Below, piece by piece: positions 1 through 8,329 of a stretch of DNA of 13,430 bases. The stretch lies in assembly GCA_013205645.1 (NCBI GenBank), contig JABMMH010000224.1, positions 1 through 13,430 of the forward strand, read 5' to 3'. Source of the stretch: Polaromonas sp. Its GTDB lineage: Bacteria; Pseudomonadota; Gammaproteobacteria; Burkholderiales; Burkholderiaceae_C. A program made the translations under genes and the position numbers. The notes under the pieces are model-generated. The model worked only from the letters and a program-made list of their open reading frames with translations, was not told where the DNA came from and searched no databases. The first letter of the stretch is position 1; every line of letters starts with the position of its first letter.

Positions 1-231
1 ATCGACACGTGGTGGGGTCTGGTCGCGCCAGCCGGTACGCCGCCCGATGTCATTGCCAAGCTGAATCAGGCGTTTGTAGCCGCCCTGAATTCGCCCGAAA
101 CCAAAACCCGCTTTGCCAGCCTGATGGCCGAGCCGGTGGCCAACACGCCGGAGCAGTTTGCCGACTTCATGAAGCAGGAATTGGCGAAATACGAACGCGT
201 GGTGAAGGCCTCTGGCGCGCGGGTGGACTGA
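1..231 (+). CDS. Bug/TctC-family periplasmic solute-binding protein, C-terminal fragment
   Basis: The reading frame is open from the first base and stops at TGA 229-231, giving the last 76 residues of a protein that starts outside the window. The fragment begins with IDTWWGLVAPAGTP, followed by a helix of the type DVIAKLNQAF and, near the end, TPEQFADFMKQELAKY. This is the usual C-terminal pattern of the Bug (Bordetella uptake gene) extracytoplasmic binding proteins, which are very abundant in Burkholderiales and mostly bind carboxylates. The ligand cannot be told from this part. It converges on livF with 18 bp between the stops, so it is not in the liv operon and is not its binding protein by family. 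No clear intrinsic terminator is visible between the two stops. Confidence 0.85.
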   Translation: MDTWWGLVAPAGTPPDVIAKLNQAFVAALNSPETKTRFASLMAEPVANTPEQFADFMKQELAKYERVVKASGARVD

Positions 232-249
232 GCCCCACTATTCGCCGAC

Positions 250-966
250 TTATTCGCCCAAATAAGCCACACGGACCCGCGGGTCTGTCAGCAAGTCTTT
301 GGCTTGGCCGGTCATGGTCACCAAGCCCGACTCCATCACGTAGCCGCGGTCGGCAATGCCCAGCGCACGGCTGGCGTTTTGCTCGACCAGCAAAATAGTC
401 ACCCCACGCGCAGAGACATCGCGGATGACTTCAAAAATCTTGTCGACCATGATCGGCGACAAGCCCATCGACGGTTCGTCCAGCAGCAGCAACTTGGGGC
501 GGCTCATCAAGGCTCGCCCCATGGCGAGCATTTGTTGCTCACCGCCCGACAGGGTGCCGGCCAACTGGTCTTTGCGCTCTTTCAGCCGGGGGAAAATGCC
601 AAACACCATCTCGGTGTCGTTGGCGATCTCTAGCTTGTCGTTGCGAATGTACGCGCCCATCTGCAGGTTTTCTGAGATGGACATGCGCGCAAAAACACCG
701 CGGCCTTCTGGCACCATCGCCAAGCCATCCCGCACCAAATCCCACGAGCCTTTGCCATGGATGCTGCGGCCCAAATACGCAATGTCGCCGTCTGCCGCTG
801 GCAGCATGCCGGTGATGGCTTTCATGGTGGTGGTTTTGCCAGCGCCGTTGGAGCCGATCAAGGTCACCAACTCACCTTCCTTGACTTCAAAGTCGACACC
901 CTTGACCGCCTTGATACCGCCATAAGCGACCTTCAGTCCGCTGACTTTGAGCAGTGTATTTGCCAT
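250..966 (-). CDS. livF: Branched-chain amino acid ABC transporter ATP-binding protein LivF
   Basis: This 238-residue cytoplasmic ATPase is the second nucleotide-binding subunit of a LivHMGF-type (HAAT family) importer. Walker A is GSNGAGKTT (about 38-46), the ABC signature LSGGEQQ is at 139-145, and Walker B ends in LLLLDEP (D163, E164). The switch position reads VEQNA rather than the usual His, a feature of the LivF family that separates it from LivG. The C-terminus AYLGE is typical. The frame is open back to 1065, but the ATG at 966 fits best: it gives the family N-terminus (MANTLLKVSGL), has a good Shine-Dalgarno AAGGGG at 975-980, and avoids overlap with livG. The start lies 13 bp after the livG stop, so the two genes are surely cotranscribed. 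Confidence 0.95.
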   Translation of the reverse strand: MANTLLKVSGLKVAYGGIKAVKGVDFEVKEGELVTLIGSNGAGKTTTMKAITGMLPAADGDIAYLGRSIHGKGSWDLVRDGLAMVPEGRGVFARMSISENLQMGAYIRNDKLEIANDTEMVFGIFPRLKERKDQLAGTLSGGEQQMLAMGRALMSRPKLLLLDEPSMGLSPIMVDKIFEVIRDVSARGVTILLVEQNASRALGIADRGYVMESGLVTMTGQAKDLLTDPRVRVAYLGE

Positions 967-979
967 GATCTGCGCCCCT

Positions 980-1753
980 TCAGTGGCCGGTGCCCAGATA
1001 GGCAGTGATGACTTTTTCATTTTTTTGCACGTCAGCGGGCACACCCTCGGCAATCTGTTTGCCATAGTCGAGCACCGTCACGCGGTCGCACAACCCCATC
1101 ACCAACTTGACGTCGTGTTCGATCAACAAGATGGTGCGCTGGTCTTTGCGGATTTGGTCGATGAGTTCACGCAGCTGCACTTTTTCAGTGGCGTTCATGC
1201 CGGCGGCCGGTTCGTCCAAGGCAATCAGTTGCGGGTCGGTGGCCAAGGCGCGGGCGATCTCCAGCCGGCGCTGGTCGCCGTAGCTCAGCGTACGCGCTTT
1301 GAAGTCAGCATATTGAGCAATGCCAACGTACTCCAACAACTCATGCGAGCGTTTGGCAATCGCTTTTTCTTCGGCCTTGAAACCAGGCGTTTGAAAGATC
1401 GCCCCGATCAAGCCTGAATGGGTGCGAACGTGCCGGCCGACCATGACATTTTCGAGCGCCGTCATCTCGGCAAACAAACGAATGTTCTGGAAAGTCCGGG
1501 CAATGCCCGCTTTAGCAACTTCATGCACCGCGTTGGGTTTGTAGGGCTTGCCGGCCAGCTCAAACGTGCCGCTGTCGGGCGTGTACAAACCCGTCAGCAC
1601 ATTGAAAAAAGTGGTCTTGCCGGCACCGTTCGGACCAATCAGTCCATACACTTGACCGCGTTCAATATGGATGCCGACATCCGACAGTGCCTGCAAACCG
1701 CCAAAACGCTTCGACACACCGCTAACTTTGAGAATGGTTTCGCTCATCGCCAT
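980..1753 (-). CDS. livG: Branched-chain amino acid ABC transporter ATP-binding protein LivG
   Basis: This 257-residue ATPase is the first nucleotide-binding subunit of the LivHMGF-type importer. Walker A is GPNGAGKTT (40-48), the Q-loop is ARTFQN (Q89), the signature is the LivG-type LSYGDQRRLEIARAL (from 156), Walker B is LIALDEP (D180, E181), and the switch His is in IEHDVKLV (H213). The insertion between Q-loop and signature and the C-terminal ITAYLG are as expected for LivG. The start is uncertain by two codons: ATG at 1753 (MAMSET) or at 1747 (MSET). An AAGG lies just upstream and is better spaced for 1747. The start follows the livM stop by 5 bp, implying translational coupling. Confidence 0.95.
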   Translation of the reverse strand: MAMSETILKVSGVSKRFGGLQALSDVGIHIERGQVYGLIGPNGAGKTTFFNVLTGLYTPDSGTFELAGKPYKPNAVHEVAKAGIARTFQNIRLFAEMTALENVMVGRHVRTHSGLIGAIFQTPGFKAEEKAIAKRSHELLEYVGIAQYADFKARTLSYGDQRRLEIARALATDPQLIALDEPAAGMNATEKVQLRELIDQIRKDQRTILLIEHDVKLVMGLCDRVTVLDYGKQIAEGVPADVQKNEKVITAYLGTGH

Positions 1754-1758
1754 ACGCC

Positions 1759-2841
1759 TTAAGCTGTCGGTTTGCTAAGAGACTTGCCATGCTCAGGCGC
1801 TGGCCACAGGCCGCGCGGCCGCAGCAACATGATGCTGATCATGGCGAGCGCAATCAGCAGCTGACGCAAAATAGCGGCGTCAACTCGGCCGCCCGTCATG
1901 GCCTGCAGCGGCCCAGCCACATGGCGCAATACTTCAGGCAAAGCCGCCAGCAACAAAGCACCCACGATGACGCCGGGCAAATGGCCAATGCCGCCCAAAA
2001 CCACCATGGCGACAATCATCACCGACTCCATCAGGCTGAAGGATTCCGGTGAGACAAAACCCTGGAATGCCGCAAACATGGCACCCGAGACACCGCCAAA
2101 CGTTGCGCCCATGCCGAACGCCAGCAGCTTGAGGTTGCGGGTGTTGATGCCCATCGCCTTGGCGGCAATTTCGTCTTCACGCACCGCCATCCAGGCGCGG
2201 CCAATGCGGGAATTTTCCATCCGATGGCAGATCACCACCGAGACAATCACCAGCGCCAAAAAGAAATAGTAATACAGCGACACCGAGGCAATCTCAAAAC
2301 CGAAAACTTCCAAAGGCCGGTTCAGCGGGACGCCGAAAAAAGTGATGCCGTCAATCTGGCTGATGCCTTTCGGTCCATTGGTCAGGTTGATCGGCCGATC
2401 CAGATTATTGAGAAACACGCGGATGATCTCGCCGAAACCCAGCGTCACGATGGCCAGGTAGTCGCCGCGGAGTTTCAGGGTCGGCGCGCCCAGCAGCAAG
2501 CCAAACAAACCCGCCAGCGCTGCGGCCAAAGGAATCACGATCCAAATAGGCAGATGCAAGCCGTTCGGAAATGCCTGCGCAATGGCAGGAAAAGATTCAG
2601 CCAAATGCGGTGAACCCAGCAAGGCAAAGAGATAAGCGCCGACCGCGAAAAACGCGACGTAGCCCAGGTCCAGTAAGCCCGCGTAGCCCACCACAATATT
2701 CAGGCCCAAGGCCAGCAGCACATAGAGCAGCGCCATGTCGACGATGCGCACCCAAGCGTTGCCGCCTTGCTGCAACAGCAGTGGCAGCACCAGCATGGCC
2801 AGTGCTGCGAGCAGAAAAGAAAGCAGTCTGTGTTTTTTCAT
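1759..2841 (-). CDS. livM: Branched-chain amino acid ABC transporter permease LivM
   Basis: This 360-residue inner-membrane protein has many hydrophobic segments. The N-terminal region contains LLYVLLALGLNIVVGYAGLL followed by DLGYVAFFAVGAY, the hallmark of LivM permeases. The cytoplasmic loop containing GRAWMAVREDEIAAKAMGI (about the middle of the second half) is the conserved coupling loop that contacts the ATPases. The C-terminus ends in a short charged tail after MLLRPRGLWP. It would pair with LivH to form the transmembrane channel. The ATG at 2841 lies 20 bp after the livH stop, and no strong Shine-Dalgarno is seen there. The substrate could be a branched-chain amino acid or another HAAT-family substrate, since permease sequence alone does not decide this. 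Confidence 0.94.
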   Translation of the reverse strand: MKKHRLLSFLLAALAMLVLPLLLQQGGNAWVRIVDMALLYVLLALGLNIVVGYAGLLDLGYVAFFAVGAYLFALLGSPHLAESFPAIAQAFPNGLHLPIWIVIPLAAALAGLFGLLLGAPTLKLRGDYLAIVTLGFGEIIRVFLNNLDRPINLTNGPKGISQIDGITFFGVPLNRPLEVFGFEIASVSLYYYFFLALVIVSVVICHRMENSRIGRAWMAVREDEIAAKAMGINTRNLKLLAFGMGATFGGVSGAMFAAFQGFVSPESFSLMESVMIVAMVVLGGIGHLPGVIVGALLLAALPEVLRHVAGPLQAMTGGRVDAAILRQLLIALAMISIMLLRPRGLWPAPEHGKSLSKPTA

Positions 2842-2861
2842 GGGATGCTTTTCAAGATCAC

Positions 2862-3791
2862 TCAGGCTCGATCCGCCACCCGCTCACCGAGCAGGCCTTG
2901 CGGTCTGAGTGTCAACACCACAATCAACACGATGAAAGCAAAAATGTCGGAGTACTGGCTGCCCAACACACCGCCCGTCAGCGGGCCGATATAACCCGCG
3001 CCGATCGACTCGATCAGTCCCAGCAAGATACCGCCCAGCACCGCGCCGCCAAGATTCCCGATGCCACCAAAGACAGCCGCAGTGAACGCTTTCAAGCCGG
3101 GTAAGAAGCCCATGGTGTGCTGCGCTGTACCGTAGTTGGAGGCGTACATGACGCCGGCCAAGGCCGCGAGAATCGCACCGATGATGAAGGTCGCAGAAAT
3201 GACGGTGTCAGGCCGCACGCCCATGAGACCGGCCACGCGGGGATTCTCTGCCGTCGCACGCATAGCCCGACCCAGCCGCGTGTAGTTGACGACGTACATC
3301 AAGATCGAAAGCGACACCGCCGTTGCGCCAAGAATGAAAATTTGGGTGACGGTGATGACGGCGCCAGCCACCTGCAAGGGCTCGGCGGGCAGCAGTGTCG
3401 GGAACGACTTGTAGTTGGGCTTCCAGATCATCATGGCCAGCGTTTGCAGCAAGATGGACATGCCAATGGCCGTGATGAGCGGTGCCAGTCTGGGCGAGTT
3501 ACGCAAAGGCCGGTAAGCGATTTTTTCAATCGCAAAATTCAGCGTGCCGCAGACGATGAAGGCGATCAGCAGCGAGATCAGCAAGATCAGCCAGCCGGGC
3601 GTGCCGGGCATGGCTTCTTGCATCCAGACGATGATGGTCCAGCTGGTGAGCGCGCCGACCATCAACACCTCGCCGTGCGCAAAATTGATCAAGTTGATGA
3701 CGCCGTACACCATGGTGTAACCCAAGGCGATCAAGGCATACATGCTGCCCAACACCAGACCATTGATGATCTGCTGAAGAAAGATGTCCAT
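2862..3791 (-). CDS. livH: Branched-chain amino acid ABC transporter permease LivH
   Basis: This 309-residue inner-membrane permease opens with the family signature: an N-terminal helix with GLVLGSMYALIALGYTMVYG, then INLINFAHGEVLMVGA. The coupling loop GRAMRATAENPRVAGLMGV lies in the second half, and the C-terminus has the usual LTLRPQGLLGERV. It is the partner of LivM. The ATG at 3791 has an upstream GGAG at a suitable distance and lies 18 bp after the rarA stop on the same strand, so the transporter genes appear to continue the ftsK-lolA-rarA transcript. No promoter-like sequence is visible in the 18-bp gap. A promoter inside the end of rarA cannot be excluded. Confidence 0.94.
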   Translation of the reverse strand: MDIFLQQIINGLVLGSMYALIALGYTMVYGVINLINFAHGEVLMVGALTSWTIIVWMQEAMPGTPGWLILLISLLIAFIVCGTLNFAIEKIAYRPLRNSPRLAPLITAIGMSILLQTLAMMIWKPNYKSFPTLLPAEPLQVAGAVITVTQIFILGATAVSLSILMYVVNYTRLGRAMRATAENPRVAGLMGVRPDTVISATFIIGAILAALAGVMYASNYGTAQHTMGFLPGLKAFTAAVFGGIGNLGGAVLGGILLGLIESIGAGYIGPLTGGVLGSQYSDIFAFIVLIVVLTLRPQGLLGERVADRA

Positions 3792-3809
3792 CGCGTGGCT
3801 CCGAAAAGT

Positions 3810-5132
3810 TCAGGTGGCCGACGGCTTGGTCGGTGGCTTGGCAGCAGCGTCCAGCGCCCGCAAATGCGCCAGCTTGTCGGCGATTTTTGTCTCCAAGCCA
3901 CGCGGCACTGGCTGATACCAGTCCGGTTCGGGCATGCCGTCTGGCAAATAACTTTCGCCGGCGGCATAGGCTTCGGGCTCGTCATGAGCATAGCGGTATT
4001 GCCGGCCGTGTCCTAGCTCTTTCATCAACTTGGTGGGCGCGTTGCGCAGGTGATTCGGCACTTCACGCGAACGGTCAGACTTGATGAACGCCTTGGCCTG
4101 GTTGTAGGCCGTGTAGCCGGCATTGCTCTTGGGCGCCATGGCCAAATAAATCACGGCTTGGGCGATGGCGAGATCGCCCTCAGGTGAGCCCAGTCGCTCG
4201 AAAGTCGCTGCTGCATCGTTGGCGATCTGCATGGCGCGCGGATCGGCCAAGCCAATGTCTTCCCAAGCCATGCGCACGATGCGGCGCGACAAATAGCGCG
4301 CGTCTGCGCCGCCATCGAGCATGCGGCACAACCAGTAGAGCGCGGCATCCGGGTGCGATCCGCGGACTGATTTGTGCAACGCTGAAATTTGGTCGTAAAA
4401 GTTGTCGCCGCCTTTGTCGAAGCGGCGCGCATTCAGGGTCAGCGCGTTCTGCAAAAATTCCGCATCGATGCGCTTCACGCCAGCAACCGCCGCCGCGCTG
4501 GCCGACTGCTCCAGCAGATTCAACAAACGACGTGCATCACCATCGGCGTAACCCACCAGCGTGTTCACCGCAGTGTCGTCAAGCTCAAGGTCGGGCAGTT
4601 CACTGGCTTGAGCGCGGCGCACCAGCGATTGCAATTCGTCATCACTCAGCACTTGCAAGACGTAGACCTGCGCCCGCGACAGCAAGGCCGAGTTGACCTC
4701 GAACGACGGGTTTTCGGTGGTCGCACCAATGAAGACCACCAAGCCAGACTCGACAAAGGGCAGCAGCCCATCTTGCTGGCTCTTGTTGAAGCGGTGAATC
4801 TCATCGACGAACAAGATCGTCTTGCGGCCGAGCGCGAGGTTTTGCTGGGCCTGCTCCATGGAGGCGCGAATGTCTTTGACGCCGGAAAACACCGCCGACA
4901 GCGCTATGAACTCATAACCGAAGGCACTGGCGGTAAGCCGGGCCAGCGTGGTTTTGCCAACGCCGGGCGGGCCCCACAAAATCATCGAATGCGGCTTGCC
5001 GGATTCAAACGCCAAGCGCAGTGGCTTCCCCGGACCAATCAAGTGCGATTGGCCCACCACCTCGTCTAGGTTTTTGGGGCGCAAGGCCTCGGCCAGCGGC
5101 GCAACAGGGGCCTTGTCAAACAGGTCGACCAT
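3810..5132 (-). CDS. rarA: Replication-associated recombination protein A (RarA/MgsA), AAA+ ATPase
   Basis: This 440-residue protein is a cytoplasmic AAA+ ATPase of the RarA/WRNIP1/Mgs1 family, related to clamp-loader subunits and acting at stalled replication forks. It begins MVDLFDKAPVAPLAEALRPK and carries Walker A GPPGVGKTT (54-62), Walker B ILFVDEIHRFN (D110, E111), sensor 1 GATTEN (136-141), and a sensor-2 arginine in GDARRLLNLLE (about 198-208). The C-terminal half contains the family-specific tetramerisation region with ARYLSRRIVRMAWEDIGLAD. Length is normal for the family (E. coli about 447). The start lies 8 bp after the lolA stop with no obvious Shine-Dalgarno, so translation probably depends on coupling to lolA. 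Confidence 0.96.
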   Translation of the reverse strand: MVDLFDKAPVAPLAEALRPKNLDEVVGQSHLIGPGKPLRLAFESGKPHSMILWGPPGVGKTTLARLTASAFGYEFIALSAVFSGVKDIRASMEQAQQNLALGRKTILFVDEIHRFNKSQQDGLLPFVESGLVVFIGATTENPSFEVNSALLSRAQVYVLQVLSDDELQSLVRRAQASELPDLELDDTAVNTLVGYADGDARRLLNLLEQSASAAAVAGVKRIDAEFLQNALTLNARRFDKGGDNFYDQISALHKSVRGSHPDAALYWLCRMLDGGADARYLSRRIVRMAWEDIGLADPRAMQIANDAAATFERLGSPEGDLAIAQAVIYLAMAPKSNAGYTAYNQAKAFIKSDRSREVPNHLRNAPTKLMKELGHGRQYRYAHDEPEAYAAGESYLPDGMPEPDWYQPVPRGLETKIADKLAHLRALDAAAKPPTKPSAT

Positions 5133-5140
5133 GGACTGGT

Positions 5141-5836
5141 TTATTGACGCAGCACGTCAGCGCCGGCCGGTGGCTTGAATTGAAAATGACTGGCGCTGAA
5201 AGTTGGATTGGCTTCGAAGCGTGAGAACGTCATCACCGAACGTTGACCAAAACTGTCCAAAATTTCCAGTGACGCCAACTCACTGCCTTGCGCTGTCAGC
5301 CTGAACCCAACGCTGATGTTTTGCACTTGTCCGTCGCGCGTTTTGGGGGTCGCCATGACCCACTGCAAGCCGGCTTTTTCAGGCAAGGCGCTGAGGGTGA
5401 AATCAGCCTGCAGGCCTTTCAAATTGCCCGCAGCAGCAATCACGGCGGCCGGCGTGCCATTGAGGACCTGCGACAACTTGCGCGTCGTCACTTGGTTCAA
5501 ATCGACATCGTGGAGCCACAGCGTTTCACCGTCGGCGACGATGGTTTGCTCGAACGGTTTTTGATAAAAAAACCGGAAGCGATTGGGCCGCAAAAACTCA
5601 AACGTACCGGTTGACGTCTTGACTCTGGGAGCCTCGCCGGTGCGGGCAGGTGAAGTCACAGTCTGAACGAAATCAGCGCGGCCGCTGCGGGTCTCGCTGA
5701 CGAATCTCTCCAGACTGTCCATGCCGCTGTTGCCCGCGGTCTGTGCTGAAGCGCTGAGCGAGACGACGGCCAAAAAAGCCGTCAGCAACACGCCGGTGGA
5801 GACTGCTTTAAAAATAGAAAGTGTGTCGTTTTGCAT
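5141..5836 (-). CDS. lolA: Outer-membrane lipoprotein carrier protein LolA
   Basis: This 231-residue periplasmic chaperone accepts lipoproteins from LolCDE and carries them to LolB. A signal peptide is visible: a basic residue at K10, a hydrophobic core (about 12-27), and a likely cleavage site after SASA at residue 31. The mature part has the LolA pattern SLERFVSETRSGRADFVQTV, then GTFEFLRPNRFRFFY with the conserved RP pair, and IVADGETLWLHDVDLNQVT. The fit to the family in length and order is good. The start lies 4 bp after the ftsK stop, and the two genes are almost certainly cotranscribed. The ftsK-lolA-rarA order is conserved in gamma- and betaproteobacteria, which supports the assignment. 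Confidence 0.94.
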   Translation of the reverse strand: MQNDTLSIFKAVSTGVLLTAFLAVVSLSASAQTAGNSGMDSLERFVSETRSGRADFVQTVTSPARTGEAPRVKTSTGTFEFLRPNRFRFFYQKPFEQTIVADGETLWLHDVDLNQVTTRKLSQVLNGTPAAVIAAAGNLKGLQADFTLSALPEKAGLQWVMATPKTRDGQVQNISVGFRLTAQGSELASLEILDSFGQRSVMTFSRFEANPTFSASHFQFKPPAGADVLRQ

Positions 5837-5840
5837 GGGT

Positions 5841-8177
5841 TTATTCGGCTCTTGCAGGGATCAAAATTTCGCGTTGGCCGCTGCCAGACATGGTGCTGAC
5901 CAAGCCTGATTTTTCCATTTCTTCAAGCATGCGTGCGGCGCGGTTGTAGCCAATTTTCAAGTGGCGCTGCACCAGCGAAATCGAGGCTTTGCGGTTCTTC
6001 AGCACAATCTCCACCGCTTGGTCGTACATTGGGTCTTTCTCGCCAGCGGGGTCGCCAGCACCCAGCGCATCATCCTCGCCGTCGACGGTGCCGCCTTCGA
6101 GCACGCCCTCGATGTAATTGGGTTCGCCTTGTTGCTTGAGATAAGCCACCACGCGGTGGACTTCCTCGTCACTGACAAACGCGCCATGCACACGAATCGG
6201 GAAGCCTGTGCCACTCGGCATGTACAGCATGTCGCCCATGCCGAGCAAAGCTTCGGCACCCATCTGGTCAAGAATGGTTCGGCTGTCGATTTTGCTGGAG
6301 ACTTGAAAACTCAAGCGAGTCGGAATGTTGGCCTTGATCAGACCGGTGATGACGTCCACGCTCGGGCGTTGTGTGGCCAGCACCAAGTGGATGCCAGCGG
6401 CACGGGCTTTTTGCGCCAACCTGGCGATCAGCTCTTCGATTTTTTTGCCGACCACCATCATCAGGTCGGCCAACTCGTCAATCACCACCACGATGAACGG
6501 CAAGCGCTCAAGGGGTTCGGGTTGCTCGGGCGTCAGGCTGAAGGGGTTGTAAATAAACTCTTCGCGCTCGGCGGCTTCGTCAATCTTGACGTTGTAGCCG
6601 GCCAGATTGCGCACGCCGAGTTTGCTCATTAATTTATAGCGGCGCTCCATTTCAGCGACGCACCAGTTCAGGCCGTGAGCCGCTTGGCGCATGTCTGTGA
6701 CCACTGGCGCCAGCAGGTGAGGAATGCCTTCGTAAACGCTCATCTCAAGCATCTTCGGGTCGATCAGCAGCAAGCGCACATCGCGCGCATCGGCCTTGTA
6801 CAACAGGCTCAAGATCATCGCGTTGATACCCACCGACTTACCAGAACCGGTGGTGCCTGCCACCAAGCAGTGCGGCATTTTGGCAAGGTCGGCCACCACC
6901 GCGTTGCCGCCAATGTCTTTGCCCAAGCCAATCGTCAAAAGAGACTTGGCCTCATGGTAAGTTTTTGAGCCTAGGATTTCACTCAACTTGATCGACTGTC
7001 GCTTGGCGTTGGGCAGTTCCAGCGCCATGAAGTTTTTGCCCGGAATGGTCTCGATCACGCGGATCGACACCAAACTCAGCGCACGCGCCAAATCTTTTGC
7101 GAGATTCACCACCTGCGAACCTTTGACGCCAGTGGCCGGCTCGATTTCATAACGGGTGATCACCGGGCCGGGCGCAGCCGCCACCACGCGCACCTCAACG
7201 CCAAAGTCCTTGAGCTTTTTCTCAATCAGGCGCGAGGTCATTTCAAGCGTCTCTTGCGCCACGCTTTCTTGGCGAAGCAGCGCACCGTCGAGCAAGTCGA
7301 CCTGTGGCAGCTTGGAATCCAGCATGTCCGTGAAGAGCGGCTTTTGACGTTCTTTGGCGACCCGCTCGCTCTTCGGAATATCGACATACGTCGGCTCAAT
7401 CACCACCGCAACCGGGTGATGCTCCTCCATCTCAACACGCTCGTCATGCAAGATTTCTTCGCGTTCACGGGCGGCAGCGCGGCCCACTGCCAAGTCTTCG
7501 GCCAGCTCGCGCTTTTCGCGACGTGAGTCGACCAACTCGTCAATCCAGGCACCGATGCGCTGCGCCGTGTTGGCCCATGAAAAGCCGAACACCACGGAGA
7601 CGCTGATGACGCCGAGCGCAATCCAGACCAAACCGGACCCAGTGAAGCCCAGGTATTTGACGCTGGCAGGGCCCGCCAAATAACCCAGTACACCACCCGC
7701 ATGACCCGGCAAGGCCAGCTCAAAACGGTACAAACGCGACCACTCCAGCGCACTGCTGGCCAACAAAAGCAACACAAAGCAGGCCCAGAACTTGACGCGT
7801 TCTGCAGGCTGCTTGTCCGACACTGACAACGACTCACCGCGCAGCCAGCGCGCCAAAGACACCACCCAAGCGCGGACCCCGACAGCCAGCGTCCACCAAA
7901 CAGAAAAACCCAGTAAGAAATAACTGCCGTCAGCCAACCAAGCGCCAAAGCGGCCACCCCAGTTACGGGCGACCACGGTCGCCGCGTTGGTATCCAGCGC
8001 GCCGGTCGTTGACCAAGCCACATCGTTCAAGGTGTAGCTGAGCAAAGCGGCCAGCCAAAAGACAAGGGCCAGCAGGCCCAGAACCAAGCCCAGCTCTTGG
8101 GCGAAACGGCTAACGCCAGTCGCCTCAGTAGGGGGCACGGCGTTGCGTGAATTCAGTGTGTCTAGTGAGTAAGTCAT
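5841..8177 (-). CDS. ftsK: DNA translocase FtsK
   Basis: This 778-residue protein is the septal DNA pump that resolves chromosome termini during division. The N-terminus has four hydrophobic segments (about 29-48, 85-108, 130-146, 182-200). A short charged linker (about 205-260) makes it a compact SpoIIIE-like form rather than the long E. coli form. The motor domain has Walker A GTTGSGKSV (441-449), Walker B FIVVVIDELADLM (561-573) and the ATQRPSVDVITG motif (601-612). The C-terminal gamma winged helix (about 714-776) contains IGYNRAARMLEEMEKSGLV, the part that reads KOPS-type polar sequences. The ATG at 8177 has AGGTG a few bases upstream. It heads the long minus-strand run and diverges from trxB. 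Confidence 0.96.
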   Translation of the reverse strand: MTYSLDTLNSRNAVPPTEATGVSRFAQELGLVLGLLALVFWLAALLSYTLNDVAWSTTGALDTNAATVVARNWGGRFGAWLADGSYFLLGFSVWWTLAVGVRAWVVSLARWLRGESLSVSDKQPAERVKFWACFVLLLLASSALEWSRLYRFELALPGHAGGVLGYLAGPASVKYLGFTGSGLVWIALGVISVSVVFGFSWANTAQRIGAWIDELVDSRREKRELAEDLAVGRAAAREREEILHDERVEMEEHHPVAVVIEPTYVDIPKSERVAKERQKPLFTDMLDSKLPQVDLLDGALLRQESVAQETLEMTSRLIEKKLKDFGVEVRVVAAAPGPVITRYEIEPATGVKGSQVVNLAKDLARALSLVSIRVIETIPGKNFMALELPNAKRQSIKLSEILGSKTYHEAKSLLTIGLGKDIGGNAVVADLAKMPHCLVAGTTGSGKSVGINAMILSLLYKADARDVRLLLIDPKMLEMSVYEGIPHLLAPVVTDMRQAAHGLNWCVAEMERRYKLMSKLGVRNLAGYNVKIDEAAEREEFIYNPFSLTPEQPEPLERLPFIVVVIDELADLMMVVGKKIEELIARLAQKARAAGIHLVLATQRPSVDVITGLIKANIPTRLSFQVSSKIDSRTILDQMGAEALLGMGDMLYMPSGTGFPIRVHGAFVSDEEVHRVVAYLKQQGEPNYIEGVLEGGTVDGEDDALGAGDPAGEKDPMYDQAVEIVLKNRKASISLVQRHLKIGYNRAARMLEEMEKSGLVSTMSGSGQREILIPARAE

Positions 8178-8224
8178 GGGGCACCTGAGAGCTTACCGCA
8201 GTTGGATACGCCCGTTGGCGCGCA

Positions 8225-8255
8225 CCCAAATAGCTTGGGCTTGAGTCATGACAAG
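8225..8255. promoter_or_regulatory. Two small inverted repeats in the ftsK/trxB divergent region
   Basis: CCCAA (8225-8229) and TTGGG (8235-8239) form a 5-bp inverted repeat with a 5-nt spacer. Next to it CTTG (8240-8243) and CAAG (8252-8255) flank the palindrome TCATGA (8246-8251). They overlap the candidate ftsK promoter and lie upstream of the trxB candidate -10, so they could be operator sites. Repeats this short can also occur by chance. Confidence 0.25.
8227..8254 (-). promoter_or_regulatory. Possible ftsK promoter
   Basis: On the minus strand TTGTCA (8249-8254, five of six matches to the -35 consensus) is followed after 16 bp by TATTTG (8227-8232), a weak -10. It would give a leader of about 40 nt before the ftsK ATG. 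The -10 is poor, so this is only a candidate. Confidence 0.3.
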
Positions 8256-8293
8256 TGTTCAGCCCTTGCACAGCAGCGTCTTGCCCGATTTCT

Positions 8294-8299
8294 TACAAT
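8294..8299 (+). promoter_or_regulatory. Possible trxB -10 element
   Basis: TACAAT matches the -10 consensus at five of six positions and lies about 30 bp before the trxB ATG. No -35 at normal spacing is visible; the nearest candidate, TTGCAC at 8266-8271, is 22 bp away, which is too far. If used, the promoter probably needs an activator. Confidence 0.35.
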
Positions 8300-8329
8300 G
8301 GTTTCTTTATTTGCGCGGAAAAATTCCAC

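Noticed and set aside
218..260. Terminator between the Bug protein gene and livF
   Set aside because: Only a 4-bp GTGG/CCAC pairing is visible and no T tract follows on either strand.
356..925. 189-codon plus-strand open frame
   Set aside because: Antisense shadow of livF, whose ATPase motifs are intact on the other strand.
967..1065. N-terminal extension of livF by 33 codons
   Set aside because: It would overlap livG by 86 bp and add residues foreign to the family; the ATG at 966 has a good Shine-Dalgarno.
3117..4016. 299-codon plus-strand open frame
   Set aside because: It is antisense to livH and the end of rarA, is rich in Arg, His, Gln and Asp in the way of a shadow frame, and crosses two real genes.
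8178..8329. A hidden lrp gene between trxB and ftsK, as in E. coli
   Set aside because: The gap is only 152 bp and has no Lrp-like coding sequence in any frame.
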